DNA from: Bin80 sp965220935
GTDB taxonomy: Bacteria > Bacteroidota > Rhodothermia > Rhodothermales > Bin80
DNA length: 64,000 nucleotides
Reading direction: 5' to 3'
Assembly (NCBI GenBank): GCA_965220935.1
Contig: OZ244857.1
Coordinates: 3,596,001 to 3,660,000 of the forward strand
The stretch's first letter is position 1. Each line of letters begins with the position of its first letter. A program made the translations under genes and the position numbers. Shown here one piece after another: positions 26,425 through 36,678 of the stretch. The notes below the pieces were generated by a model, which saw nothing but the letters and a program-made list of their open reading frames with translations, ran no database searches and had not been told where the DNA came from.

Positions 26425-29400
26425 TTACGGCATACTCACGTCAATGACCACAATATGAATTCTGCGAATTAGATCTATATCAAGGTTCTCTACAAGAGCA
26501 TTCTTTAATTCGTGAGGCCCCTGAGGGAGTCCACCCTGCGGTGCTACAATTCTCATATACTTGGCACCAAACCATAACACAACATAGATTCCATATCCTT
26601 CGGATTTTAGGCCTCCACTATAATTTATAGCGAGTTTTTCATAGAAACCACGCCATAAATCAACACTCTGATTTTTCCTTATTTTGATTGGAACAACAAA
26701 CGTTGTATCTTGAGATACACAAATATCCATGCCTTTTTCCTGCACCCGCATTACATCGGATTGGTTGCTACCATTAAATTTCTCTTGAAGTCTAAGTCTC
26801 AAATCTGAGAGCAGTATATCTTGACACTCAGTGTCACACTTAGGCTCTCCATGTTGGTTGACAGATATGTGGTTCCAGTATTTTCTCCAGTCATTGGTTG
26901 AATGATTCCGTATCTGATCTGCCAACTCTTCTATGATATCTGTGGTCAATGCTGCAAGGTCGGCCACACTTGCAGCAGCCCCACCTTGAAGGGAGTCGTG
27001 AAGATCCCTGAGTATAGGATCAGATTGCATGGATTCTCTTAACTTCTGACGCTGCTGCTGATGCGCAGACATGATTTCTCTTTTCCAAATTAGCAAACTT
27101 GGTTCTTTAATTAACGAAGTGAGGAGCTCTACTGATTTATGATCAATACGCTCAGCAAGGATCTGGAGCCATTGGTCAAGTAGTGATCTGTACTGAGGCC
27201 TGATATAATTCTGATAGCCCATCCAGCAACCAACTTCCGAATTTACAGGTGGAGAAAGCCGACTTCCCAGTACTTGAATCAGTTGAGCCAGCTCCTGAGA
27301 ACTCCACTGATTTATATCTTCAAATATGGACATCCCGCTTTCATTCGTAGACATAAACCTTAAGACATCCTGTGTTCTAGAGTCGCGACCTAACAAGAGA
27401 AAGTCCTTCAGTAATGGAAGTGTATGGTCTCTATCAACAACAAGACCAACACAAAGCCATTGAGCTCGCTGACCCAAGTCCAAATTTTTACGATTGAGTC
27501 GCTTCAGTGCTAAATGCTTTAATTCCTCGGTCGGAATGCTGTGAGACAAAATTGCACTCCACAAAACAAGACGAAGAGACTCTAATTGGTTACCCGCGCA
27601 TCTGGTCGGAAAAACTGTAAACATTCGTCTGACAACACGCGAGGCCACTTCCGCATAATGACGATCAAAAGCCAAATCAAATAGATACTGTTTTGGAGGA
27701 ATTTTGGCCCGAACACATGCATTATGAATTGAGACCAATACATTTGCAACAGTCTCTGGATATTGTGCGAGGGCTTGCAGGTACCATCGCGGGATGTGAT
27801 TGTATCTGACATAATAATAGTTAGAAGAATCAATGCGATGGAGCGGCAGATCTGCGACAAGATAAAATGCTACTGCAGCCATTCTGTGATCTTCCGACAT
27901 AGGGCTTAGTCTATCTTCTTTTTCCTCTTCTAATGCCGCGAGATAGGGTAACATCAAGTATGACATCTTATTATTCTCGTGGAGCTGGGCAATCATGCCA
28001 AGACTCGGAATATCTTCGCGATCCAAAACATGCTGGAATCCTTGTAGCACAGATTTTGTAAGTGACAGGTCGTGATCTAGGTAGGACATTAGGTGGCGCT
28101 TTGGATCACTTTCTTTGATTGATAAACCATCAAAATATTTTTGGGCAAGATAGTGAAGCAATACAGGTGAACCGTTTCCATTTTCTATCTGGGTTTTTTG
28201 TTGACGAATTTTTTCAAGTATTTCAAAGGATTCTGTCTGATTTATTGTGATTGTTTTCTCATGTCCAGTATGCTCTCGTTTTATCTTATCGCTTTTCTTT
28301 GGCCTCGTTTGAATCCATTCACTCAGGCCAGTTGATGTTGAAACAATTGAAGAAATTCTCTGATGAGACAGCCGTTCACCCCTTTCTTTCTGATCTTGAT
28401 AAGACCACTCTGCAAGGCGCTCGGCCACCTTGCGATTTGAATCCCATAGGTCTGATGCACGCTGAAGGCACCACAACCGAAACTCATCAGACTTTTGACA
28501 ACCAATGAACTTGATGCCGGCCGTCATGTCAAATTCTAGATTTGATTCATTTACGATCAGATCATATTCAATGAGTGCCCGCTGGATTTGCTCGTGCCTA
28601 ACTAACCATTGCCGAATTGCTGAGCTCTCCTCTTCATCTATGTGATGATCTGATCTATCTATCAAAATGAAATGACTATTATCAGATTCAACTAATCTGA
28701 ACCAGCGATGTAGGTGAGCAACAGATACCTTATCTCCAAACAACTCAAGTCCTTGAGATATAAGTTTGAGGACGATGACTTGATTTCTATGCTTGACTAA
28801 TTTTGGAATCACTTCGGAGGCCTTCTCACACAGCACATCTAATAATTCTATGATCTGGCTTTCCAGTGATCTCTCAACGATCTGGTCCCAAAACTCCAGA
28901 TAAGCATCATACCTGAATGTGACTTCTCCACTTATAAGGTAGTCCCATATTTCTAGGGGTTGCAACTCACTTGGATACATATGCTTCAACAGGGCGCCTC
29001 TAAGATCATTCTTTATGTCTGGACATCGTCCCTCGGTCACATCTTTAAGTAGACCTCTAAAAATGGTTCCCCGAAGCGAATTCCCATCAAGGATTATATC
29101 TAATACATCAAGTGCCTTACAGCGAACATAGTCATCCCAACTAGGATCAGATACAATTTTTAAGAGGTGACCCTGATTGATTTCACACTGACTTTTAGGG
29201 ATGCCCTCCCCGCTCACTTCCATCATGGTGTAGATTTCGGGAATGCCTTGAAGCAGACGATAGATCAACCTATTTATGCCCTCTGAGCGCTCATGGGATT
29301 TAGTTAATTCCCAAATCAATGATAATCTCTCAGTCCCTGTCAGAACGCCGAGAGCGGATATACAGGACCATGCATCCGCTAATTCATGGGAGCGTCCAAG

Positions 29401-30540
29401 GTTGGCACATAGACTTCTACGCTCTATAATGCTGAACTTAGTTACATCGCCGTTAAATGCTAGTGCCATCGGATCCCATCGAATCAGGGTTGATCTTATT
29501 TGAGAGTTAAAAGCTGCAAGCCATGCTATAAGCCCTTGAAGGTCGGAAAACAAAACTCCATCATATCCTGTGAATTGGGCCAATATCCGCCGAACACTCA
29601 TGCCATTCTGGATGATTTGATCCAAATAACGGGCACCCAGATACTCTGCCACAAGCCTGTGGATTGGAGATCGGCTTGACGCAATACCTTGAAAAAGTGG
29701 TGATTTAAGGGCTTGATGAAGCAGTTCAGAGTTCTCATGATTGAGACCTTCTAAAGAAGGGACATCTTGGTTTTCTGTAGATTCTACTGACCAACCCATC
29801 TTATTTGCAATCAGCAGGAGTGTGCAAAGCTGCCCAGCAGCATTGAGAATGCTTTCTTGATCTGGCAGTCTCTTAGACAAGCAACCGCCATGGCTATGTT
29901 TTAACAGCTCATGACATGCATTCTCAAACATCTTCGTTGGAGTGCTTGGCCATTGATCAGATTTGATCACAAGCGTGAGTAACAATGGATTATTGATGCA
30001 TAAGCCCATATTGTTCTCCCGTGCTTGTTGAGCAAATCGGACTGGGTCAACTTCATGAGCAGAAACAATCGTTCGTATATCCTCGTGACTGAGAGGATTA
30101 AGCTTCATGATTGGACTTTCTTCGTAATCCGATAATAATCTGAGTGCTTTTTGGACTCCAATTCTATTCCAATCAAGCAAGCGGCACGAGAGACGAAATT
30201 TAGGATTCCCCAAATCTGCGATGCGGGCAATAATTTTACCAATCACCGATCTAAGGCCTCCGCTACCAACACGAGCCTCATCAAGTGCATCAATAAAAAG
30301 GGGGCCCCGTAGAAATTTTTCAACACCTTGATTAATAAACTGTTGTGCGGATATGGGCTTTGTGGTACCAATCCTCTGAGTTTCCACATAAAACTCAGTA
30401 CTCTTGCCCATACCAGGCTCGCCTAAAAGAACATAACTGTGAGCAGATCTGAAGTCGCTTAATGTTAGATTCCTGTCGTTCGTGGATACATCATTGATGG
30501 GATTAACCAGAGTAACGGAACGCTCTGCTATTTCACACAT
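26425..30540 (-). CDS. Large STAND/NACHT-like NTPase with repeat region and possible nuclease-like C-terminus
   Basis: 1371 residues. The N-terminal P-loop is LLGEPGMGKST (residues 38-48), Walker B is LFIDALDEAR (81-90, NACHT-like acidic run), followed by FRLSCRLLDW (115-124), as in STAND ATPases. Residues about 200-1200 are a long alpha-helical region compatible with HEAT- or TPR-like repeats, the usual sensor part. The last about 140 residues (QDILLSDLRLRLQEKF, MDICVSQ, VVPIKIRKNQSVDLWRGFYE, GYGIYVVLWFG) resemble a divergent PD-(D/E)xK domain, but the expected Glu of E-x-K is Lys. Its start codon overlaps the upstream ATPase gene by 13 bases. Candidate immune NTPase by architecture; no motif proves it. 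Confidence 0.65.
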   Translation of the reverse strand: MCEIAERSVTLVNPINDVSTNDRNLTLSDFRSAHSYVLLGEPGMGKSTEFYVETQRIGTTKPISAQQFINQGVEKFLRGPLFIDALDEARVGSGGLRSVIGKIIARIADLGNPKFRLSCRLLDWNRIGVQKALRLLSDYEESPIMKLNPLSHEDIRTIVSAHEVDPVRFAQQARENNMGLCINNPLLLTLVIKSDQWPSTPTKMFENACHELLKHSHGGCLSKRLPDQESILNAAGQLCTLLLIANKMGWSVESTENQDVPSLEGLNHENSELLHQALKSPLFQGIASSRSPIHRLVAEYLGARYLDQIIQNGMSVRRILAQFTGYDGVLFSDLQGLIAWLAAFNSQIRSTLIRWDPMALAFNGDVTKFSIIERRSLCANLGRSHELADAWSCISALGVLTGTERLSLIWELTKSHERSEGINRLIYRLLQGIPEIYTMMEVSGEGIPKSQCEINQGHLLKIVSDPSWDDYVRCKALDVLDIILDGNSLRGTIFRGLLKDVTEGRCPDIKNDLRGALLKHMYPSELQPLEIWDYLISGEVTFRYDAYLEFWDQIVERSLESQIIELLDVLCEKASEVIPKLVKHRNQVIVLKLISQGLELFGDKVSVAHLHRWFRLVESDNSHFILIDRSDHHIDEEESSAIRQWLVRHEQIQRALIEYDLIVNESNLEFDMTAGIKFIGCQKSDEFRLWCLQRASDLWDSNRKVAERLAEWSYQDQKERGERLSHQRISSIVSTSTGLSEWIQTRPKKSDKIKREHTGHEKTITINQTESFEILEKIRQQKTQIENGNGSPVLLHYLAQKYFDGLSIKESDPKRHLMSYLDHDLSLTKSVLQGFQHVLDREDIPSLGMIAQLHENNKMSYLMLPYLAALEEEKEDRLSPMSEDHRMAAVAFYLVADLPLHRIDSSNYYYVRYNHIPRWYLQALAQYPETVANVLVSIHNACVRAKIPPKQYLFDLAFDRHYAEVASRVVRRMFTVFPTRCAGNQLESLRLVLWSAILSHSIPTEELKHLALKRLNRKNLDLGQRAQWLCVGLVVDRDHTLPLLKDFLLLGRDSRTQDVLRFMSTNESGMSIFEDINQWSSQELAQLIQVLGSRLSPPVNSEVGCWMGYQNYIRPQYRSLLDQWLQILAERIDHKSVELLTSLIKEPSLLIWKREIMSAHQQQRQKLRESMQSDPILRDLHDSLQGGAAASVADLAALTTDIIEELADQIRNHSTNDWRKYWNHISVNQHGEPKCDTECQDILLSDLRLRLQEKFNGSNQSDVMRVQEKGMDICVSQDTTFVVPIKIRKNQSVDLWRGFYEKLAINYSGGLKSEGYGIYVVLWFGAKYMRIVAPQGGLPQGPHELKNALVENLDIDLIRRIHIVVIDVSMP

Positions 30541-31853
30541 ATTTTATCAATCCAATCATCAGCGGTAAGTGAAAAAAACTCGTTGAATGGGATCGCCTTA
30601 GGACCTATCTGCATAGTTTTGACACCTTTAAAGCGATCTCTAAATTCATTCAATCCTCGATAGTCTTGTTTATTGCCACTCTTTACTTCCACAGCTAACA
30701 GATGGGGACCACGTGAAATGACAAAATCAACCTCATACTGGCCTCCATCGTGACGCCAATAGTGAATATGGGTTGCCGTATCACGAGTATTATATAAATG
30801 CGCTCCTACTGAACTCTCCACAATACGCCCCCAGTAGGACCGGTCGGCCTGCGCCTCCTTAAAAGAATAACCTGATGTGGCTGTCATGAGTGCAGTATTT
30901 AGAACATTGAGCTTGGGAGAGCTTTTTTTGCCTATCTGAGGAGAGTTTGAGTATTGATCTAAAGCTGCAATTAAATTTGCATCGGATAGTAATGTTAGAT
31001 AACTTGCTAATGTGGTTGCATTGCCTGCATCTTGTAATTTGCCAAGTAACTTGTTGTAGGAAATAACTTGCCCCGAATAACGTGGTGCGAGATCAACTAA
31101 TTGCCGCATCAGAGCGGGGTTTTGGATACGTGTTAGGCCAATGATGTCGCGATCAAGAACGGGCGTCATGACTGTTTTTATGATATAGTCCCGCCAATCT
31201 CTCAACACGATTCCTTTTGATCCTCTCGTGAAGGGTTCAGGATAACCCCCATAAAACATAAATTCTTCAACCGTTGCTCCAAAAGCCAGAGTTATTTCTG
31301 GAAGTGACCAATGTGTGACTTGATAAGAATCAAAACGTCCTGCAAGGCTTTCATTCTGCCCGATCATCAACCTCCAAGGCGCAGATCCTAAAATCACCAC
31401 ACGAAGTGGGTATTGTTGCCTTTGGTCTGTGTCCCATAATCCTTTCACAAGATTTGACCAACGTTGAATTGTTTGGATTTCATCAAAAATCAGAACCAAG
31501 CCATTTTCTGACTTCATGGAATCGCTACGAGCTTTTTTCCATATTTCAAATAGTAGCCGCTCATTGGGTGGAACATCATGTCTTATAACCTCACCCTCAA
31601 ACAAATCTTGGTTTGCATTGCCTTGTCCATCATCTATTCTCACTTTAAGCCAGTCAGACTCGCTAGAATAAAAATCATCCATTGGCATATACCAACAGGG
31701 GATCCGTGATTTAATCAATCGGCTCCTCAGCTGAAGAGCGATTGTTGTCTTTCCCACCTGTCTCGGACCATTGATAGCAATAATTCGCTTTTGAGATCCT
31801 TGTGATAGGCGATCGAAGAGATGTGCCACATCATGTCGTTCAAATTTTTTCAT
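30528..31853 (-). CDS. AAA_14/DUF4143-type ATPase
   Basis: 441 residues starting MKKFERHDVAHLFDRLSQGS. Walker A is INGPRQVGKTTIA (residues 27-39) and Walker B GLVLIFDEIQ (118-127). The C-terminal DUF4143 region includes YWGRIVESSVGAHLYNTRD and the PD-(D/E)xK-like YEVDFVISRGPHLLAVEVKS. Proteins of this class are common and mostly of unknown function. Here the gene is upstream of, and overlaps by 13 bases, the giant STAND-like NTPase, so the two are almost certainly translated from one mRNA. No third gene follows: the next sequence is the ISL3 element. Confidence 0.85.
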   Translation of the reverse strand: MKKFERHDVAHLFDRLSQGSQKRIIAINGPRQVGKTTIALQLRSRLIKSRIPCWYMPMDDFYSSESDWLKVRIDDGQGNANQDLFEGEVIRHDVPPNERLLFEIWKKARSDSMKSENGLVLIFDEIQTIQRWSNLVKGLWDTDQRQQYPLRVVILGSAPWRLMIGQNESLAGRFDSYQVTHWSLPEITLAFGATVEEFMFYGGYPEPFTRGSKGIVLRDWRDYIIKTVMTPVLDRDIIGLTRIQNPALMRQLVDLAPRYSGQVISYNKLLGKLQDAGNATTLASYLTLLSDANLIAALDQYSNSPQIGKKSSPKLNVLNTALMTATSGYSFKEAQADRSYWGRIVESSVGAHLYNTRDTATHIHYWRHDGGQYEVDFVISRGPHLLAVEVKSGNKQDYRGLNEFRDRFKGVKTMQIGPKAIPFNEFFSLTADDWIDKICVK

Positions 31854-32290
31854 GGATATTTTAGTTTACTGAACAATCTTATGCAGTAGAGTACTTTTTT
31901 GTTTCAATTGAATTAATTAAAGACCAGCATTATGGTTGAACTCGGCGAAATCCGTTGGCAAAAGAACTGGGATAGCAAATGTTCACATCTACTGCTGTGC
32001 ATTTTGCTTAATAAGTCTGTGCGTTCGCATCCAAACGTTGAGTTTGAACAGGCCTGCTAAATGGCGATCTTCGCTATGATTCGGGAATAACACACTCTGG
32101 ACTGATCATTAAATACTTGACAATCTATGATTGACTTTTAAGAATTTTGAAGAGATACGAAAATATCCGCGATATGATTTGAGAAGTCGTATTTGTGGCA
32201 CATAATTAGAACATTCTATAATGTGTCATGATTACACTATTCAAAGATATCACTATTATTCAACATCTACTCACTGCACACCACAAGTAA
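31854..32290. other. Intergenic region between divergent accessory genes
   Basis: About 437 AT-rich bases separating the minus-strand ATPase operon from a plus-strand OLD-like pseudogene. TGGCACAT and ATGTGTCA form an imperfect inverted repeat around 32193-32229, a possible operator; promoters for both directions are expected but not assignable. No gene seen. Confidence 0.4.
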
Positions 32291-33410
32291 ATGACTAGCT
32301 TTCATTTGCCTGATTTGTCAATCACTAACTTTCGAGGAATCAAAGACTTTTCAATAACCAACTCCGACGAGTAACCTTAATTGCAGGCTTAAATGGAGTA
32401 GGTAAAACAACTTTGCTTGAGGCTGTTCGCGTGTTGCTCTTCGTACTGATCACGATTTATTTCAACAATTACTCTTAACCCGAGATGAATTAATCGAAGC
32501 ACTTGATGAAGATCGGGATTCCGTTATGGCCCCAGATTATTCCGCTCTCTTTATATGGAAGATCAATAATTCCCTCTGAGACTATCTCAATTGGGCCACT
32601 ATCAGGAGATAGTACCCTGCGACTTATGATTGTAACTGTTAATGAATTATCAGAAGTTCAGCAGGAACTATTCTCAAAACTCTATTCTGAATCAATCCAT
32701 GCATTAAAGGTGACTTACAGAGATGTGGAATCAATTCTCCCGTGGTTTAATGGAGTATCTGAGTCTGATTTTTATCGCTATTGACCACGAAGACGGTCAA
32801 AGCAGACCGGGCTGGGCCTCCAAGAGATGCCAACCCCAATTAATTGTGAAGCGCTCGGTCCTGGTCTACCTAGCAACCGGGCTAGATACTTAGGACAAGA
32901 TTGTTCTTCACCCGGCCGAAGAATTTACTCTGAATGCTATCAAAATAATGAGGCAGAAGATAGAACGTATTGCGGTGGTTGGCGATGATTACAGTCGATT
33001 TTCTGGAATTAATCGACGAATTTTTGTAAAGGTTCAAGATTATCAGAAGCCTGTTCCCCTCAAAAGTCTTGGAGATGGTATTGCTCGGGTTTTTGCTACT
33101 TGTCTCGCGCTGGCAATCAGTCATAATGGGTTCCTCATGATTGACGAGGTTGACAACGGAGTCCACTTTTCGGCCATGGAGGAATTCTGGAAGATGGTTC
33201 TAAATGCTTCCAAAGAATACAATGTTCAGGTATTTGCTACTACCCACAGTTTTGAGTGCATTAAGGCATTTTCAAAGTCAGCGTCTGAAATTGAAGACTC
33301 TAAGTGGTACACTCATCCGGTTAGAGGGGGACAATGGTATCATCCGTGCGATGGAGTATTCAGAGGAGGAACTTAAAATTGCAAGTGATCAAGATATTGA
33401 AGTCAGATAG
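32291..33410 (+). pseudogene. OLD-like (AAA_15/AAA_21) ATPase pseudogene
   Basis: Opens MTSFHLPDLSITNFRGIKDF, shifts frame, then shows Walker A in VTLIAGLNGVGKTTLLEAV. A long middle frame (32503-32784) ends at a stop after SESDFYRY. A later frame holds PLKSLGDGIARVFATCLALA and Walker B FLMIDEVDNGVHFSAMEEFW, with VQVFATTHSFECIKAF. The C-terminus, in yet another frame, reads LEGDNGIIRAMEYSEEELKI and ends IEVR, as in intact relatives. At least three disruptions. Such ATPases often belong to defence systems, but no nuclease partner is next to it. Confidence 0.8.
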
Positions 33411-33524
33411 ATATCATAGATTTATTCAAGCCAAATGCAGTAATGGTGCCAACGGGCTTGTGGTCATAGAAAAACCCTTTCCTCATCGGTTCTGTTGGAG
33501 ATTTCCTTGATCCTCAGAACAATC

Positions 33525-34997
33525 TTATCGCCTTCGCTTGTCTCTCCGAGGTCTGTTCTTTTTAGGCCTCTGCTGTTGGGCCTGATGATCGGGCTTCATC
33601 CGAGCCTGATTTAATTCATCAACGAGCATTGCGATTAACTCGGGCTCCTCATCGGCTAACGTTTTTACCATCGGTACAAACTGAGACAGTCGCTCACGCT
33701 CAAGGTTTGTCTTTCCCCTTAACTGCTGTTCCAAGACGACGGTGATTCTCTGGGCGGTGCGCGAGGCGACCTCCTCTGGTGTGGGTAATGATCGTTTTTC
33801 CATGTGAATATCAAATTGGTGTGCAATGGCCGTGAGCCGTGACTCCTCCTCCCATGTCGCCAGGGTCATGGCAACGCCTGCCTTTCCCGCACGCGCAGTC
33901 CTACCTGTACGGTGAATATATAGTTCTGACTCTATTGGAACATCGTATTGGAAGACATGACTCAACTCAGAAATATCAATCCCTCGGGCGGCAACATCCG
34001 TTGCAATTAAAAATCGGATTTTCCCTTGTCGTAGTTGTTGGATGACCCTCTCACGCGCACGCTGAGAGAAATCACCGCTGATGGCGCCGATGTTGAACCC
34101 ATAATTACTCAAAAAGTCTGAAAGAAATGAAACATCTCTGCGGGTATTGGTAAAGATGATGGCTGAGTCAGGGTTTTCAAATTCAATCAGTCGAGATAAT
34201 GCACGCGCCCGCTCCATCGGATCAACGACTGCATAGTAGCGGTGATCTATGGTCGCAACACCTATTCCATCATCGCTGAGACCCAAAAATCGAGGATGAT
34301 CCAAAAACTCCTTCCCCAGTGACCGCACTTTGGGAGGCATCGTTGCACTGAACATGCATGACTGCCGCTTTTTAGGAAGATAGGATTTTAGGGCAACCAT
34401 GGCGGGGTAGAAACCCATAGAGAGCATTTCATCCGCTTCATCAAGAATGAAGACTTGAAGCTTTGAAAGATTAAAGGTCTTCCGCTCCAGATGATCTAAA
34501 ATTCGACCTGGTGTGCCAATGACAACTTGAGAACCCTGCGATAAGCCATCTTTTTGCCTCTTGTATCCCACCCCTCCATAAATGAGAACACCTCGTATCT
34601 TCTCTGGAATTGGATTGATCCGATTAAACTCTTTGTAAATCTGACTGGATAATTCCCTTGTGGGCGTGAGGATCAAAGCTTGGGCAAGGCGAACGTCTGG
34701 ATCTATGGTATCAAATAAGGGTAGCAAAAAAGCCCCAGTCTTGCCGGACCCCGTGCGCGATTGCACGATCAAATCTTCTCCAGATGCCATACACGGAATT
34801 GAGTGTGCTTGCACGCGCATCAACTCTGGCCAACCACTTTTATCAAAGGCTAACCTTGCACCTTGACCCAGCGAATCAGGTGTCGCCGGAGTCATCTCTG
34901 AATTGACTTCAGAGAAGCTACGCTCAGCCGCAGACTCTTTACTGATCTGCTGAGCCCGGGAGGAAAAATCTAGACTTGTCGTAAATGACTTACTCAC
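33525..34997 (-). CDS. DEAD-box RNA helicase
   Basis: 490 residues. The motifs occur in order: Q-like RVQAHSIP, motif I SRTGSGKT, Ia PTREL, Ib TPGR, II DEAD, III SAT, IV IIFTNTRR, V ATDVAARGID and VI HRTGRTARAGK. It lacks a full DbpA-type RNA-binding domain and ends in a basic tail (PKKNRPRRDKRRR), typical of RhlE/CsdA-like helicases in ribosome assembly or RNA decay. It begins 3 bases after the fabG stop codon, an unusual partner for a fatty-acid operon, where acpP would usually come next. Confidence 0.93.
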   Translation of the reverse strand: MSKSFTTSLDFSSRAQQISKESAAERSFSEVNSEMTPATPDSLGQGARLAFDKSGWPELMRVQAHSIPCMASGEDLIVQSRTGSGKTGAFLLPLFDTIDPDVRLAQALILTPTRELSSQIYKEFNRINPIPEKIRGVLIYGGVGYKRQKDGLSQGSQVVIGTPGRILDHLERKTFNLSKLQVFILDEADEMLSMGFYPAMVALKSYLPKKRQSCMFSATMPPKVRSLGKEFLDHPRFLGLSDDGIGVATIDHRYYAVVDPMERARALSRLIEFENPDSAIIFTNTRRDVSFLSDFLSNYGFNIGAISGDFSQRARERVIQQLRQGKIRFLIATDVAARGIDISELSHVFQYDVPIESELYIHRTGRTARAGKAGVAMTLATWEEESRLTAIAHQFDIHMEKRSLPTPEEVASRTAQRITVVLEQQLRGKTNLERERLSQFVPMVKTLADEEPELIAMLVDELNQARMKPDHQAQQQRPKKNRPRRDKRRR

Positions 34998-35000
34998 GAT

Positions 35001-35729
35001 CTACATGGATAAACCGCCATCAACTCCAATGACTTGGCCAGTGATGTAAGATGCATTTTTTGATGCTAAAAACAACACGGAAGCCGCAATTTCTTCGGGC
35101 TTCGCCGTACGACGTGCAGGAATATGATTGATGAACTTCTCTTTGATCTTCTCATGCATCTGGTCCGTCATATCCGTCTCCACAAACCCAGGAGCAATGA
35201 CATTCACCGTCACGCCTCGAGGACCTAGCTCTTTGGCTAAACTTTTCGAGAAGCCGATCATGCCCGATTTTGACGCTGCATAATTTGCCTGACCAGCATT
35301 GCCCGTCAAACCAATCACTGAAGAGATGTTGATGATACGGCCAAAACGCTGGCGCATCATTACGCCAGAAACCGCCTTACTATAATTGAAAGCACTCTTT
35401 AAGTTTGTTGTGATCACGATATCCCAATGAGACTCACTCATTCGCATGACCAAACCATCTCGGGTTATCCCTGCATTATTGACTAAGATGTCTAGTCCTT
35501 CCCACTGTTCAATAATTGCCTTCACCGTTGATTCAGCGGCCGCAAAATCGGACGCATCACACTGGAAGGCTAATCCATTGACCTGCTCTTTAAGCGATTC
35601 AGCGACATCAGTACTGCTTTGATAAGTAAACGCTACCCGGGCACCTCGATCTGCAAATGCCTCCACAATGGCACGACCAATGCCACGGCTTCCACCTGTC
35701 ACCAAAATTCGGGAGTCCTTAAAATCCAT
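35001..35729 (-). CDS. fabG: 3-oxoacyl-[ACP] reductase FabG
   Basis: NADPH-dependent reductase of the elongation cycle. The start at 35729 (MDFKDSRILVTGGSRGIGRA) gives 242 residues and a 4-base gap after fabD; a start at 35744 would overlap fabD by 11 bases. Cofactor motif TGGSRGIGRA, NNAG at LVNNAGITRDGL, catalytic Ser in NISSVIGLTGNAGQ, then YAASKSGMIGFSKSLA with the catalytic Tyr and Lys. C-terminal YITGQVIGVDGGLSM is canonical. Confidence 0.96.
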   Translation of the reverse strand: MDFKDSRILVTGGSRGIGRAIVEAFADRGARVAFTYQSSTDVAESLKEQVNGLAFQCDASDFAAAESTVKAIIEQWEGLDILVNNAGITRDGLVMRMSESHWDIVITTNLKSAFNYSKAVSGVMMRQRFGRIINISSVIGLTGNAGQANYAASKSGMIGFSKSLAKELGPRGVTVNVIAPGFVETDMTDQMHEKIKEKFINHIPARRTAKPEEIAASVLFLASKNASYITGQVIGVDGGLSM

Positions 35730-35733
35730 TTCG

Positions 35734-36678
35734 TTAATCAGCATCCAAAAACGCCGTCACGTCACTGGCGGAAGAGATTGAAATTACATCAGCTGTGCGT
35801 CCAAGGGTTTGACGCACCAATCCACTGAGCACACGCCCAGATCCTACTTCTATAAATTTAGTGTTTTCTGGCATATTCTGAAGCGACTGAAACCAGCGAA
35901 CTGGGCTTGTGAGTTGCTCCAACATACGCGAGCGAATGTGTTCTGGATCCAGGGCAGGCTGTGCGGTCACATTCAGATAGATCGGACATACCGGTTGTTT
36001 GATGGTCACTTCGGATAACCTCTGAGCCAGGGCTTCCCTCGCTTTAGAAACGAGCGGGGAATGAAAGGCACCACTGACCGGTAGTTGGATCAACTTTCGA
36101 GCCCCCGCCTCTTTAAGAGGTGGCTCGACGGCCCGGAGCGCGTCTGTGTCACCAGAGATCACCGTTTGGTTCGGAGTATTATAGTTCGCACAGACGACGG
36201 TGCTGCGCGAAATTGAAAGTTTTCGGCATATCGCATCCACAATATCTCCCGAGAGTCCTATGACGGCCGTCATACCCGCAGAGCGGCCCTGACCCGCCAT
36301 CGCCATGAGCTCCCCCCGAAAACGAACCAAGCGCAAAGCATCCTCAAATGAAAGTGCCCCCGAAGCATGAAGGGCTGTGTATTCCCCGACACTGTGGCCT
36401 GCTACCAAATCAGGCGCCAAATCCAAAGCCGCAAGTATTGCAATTGAATGCGTGAAGAGGGCGGGCTGGCAAATGGCGGTATTGGTCAATTTTTTTAACG
36501 CTTGAGGATCCTCCTCAATGCTTTTGAAACAGTATTTAGTCAATGGAAACTTAAGAACCTCATCGGCAGCCGCAAAGATGTCACGTGAGCGGCGAATCTC
36601 TGTAAACAAGTCCTTGCCCATCTCAGCTATCTGGGACCCTTGTCCTGGAAATAAAAGTGCAAGTTGTTGGTCAGACAT
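35734..36678 (-). CDS. fabD: Malonyl-CoA:ACP transacylase FabD
   Basis: The start at 36678 (MSDQQLALLFPGQGSQIAEM) gives 314 residues and the conserved N-terminal GQGSQ; longer in-frame starts run back into fabH. The nucleophile motif is GHSVGEYTAL, and the catalytic His is in SGAFHSPLV. It moves malonyl from CoA to ACP. Its start overlaps the fabH stop by 8 bases, indicating translational coupling. Confidence 0.95.
   Translation of the reverse strand: MSDQQLALLFPGQGSQIAEMGKDLFTEIRRSRDIFAAADEVLKFPLTKYCFKSIEEDPQALKKLTNTAICQPALFTHSIAILAALDLAPDLVAGHSVGEYTALHASGALSFEDALRLVRFRGELMAMAGQGRSAGMTAVIGLSGDIVDAICRKLSISRSTVVCANYNTPNQTVISGDTDALRAVEPPLKEAGARKLIQLPVSGAFHSPLVSKAREALAQRLSEVTIKQPVCPIYLNVTAQPALDPEHIRSRMLEQLTSPVRWFQSLQNMPENTKFIEVGSGRVLSGLVRQTLGRTADVISISSASDVTAFLDAD

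Noticed and set aside
28251..28508. Plus-strand frame inside the giant NTPase gene
   Set aside because: Antisense to an intact 1371-codon gene; no independent support.
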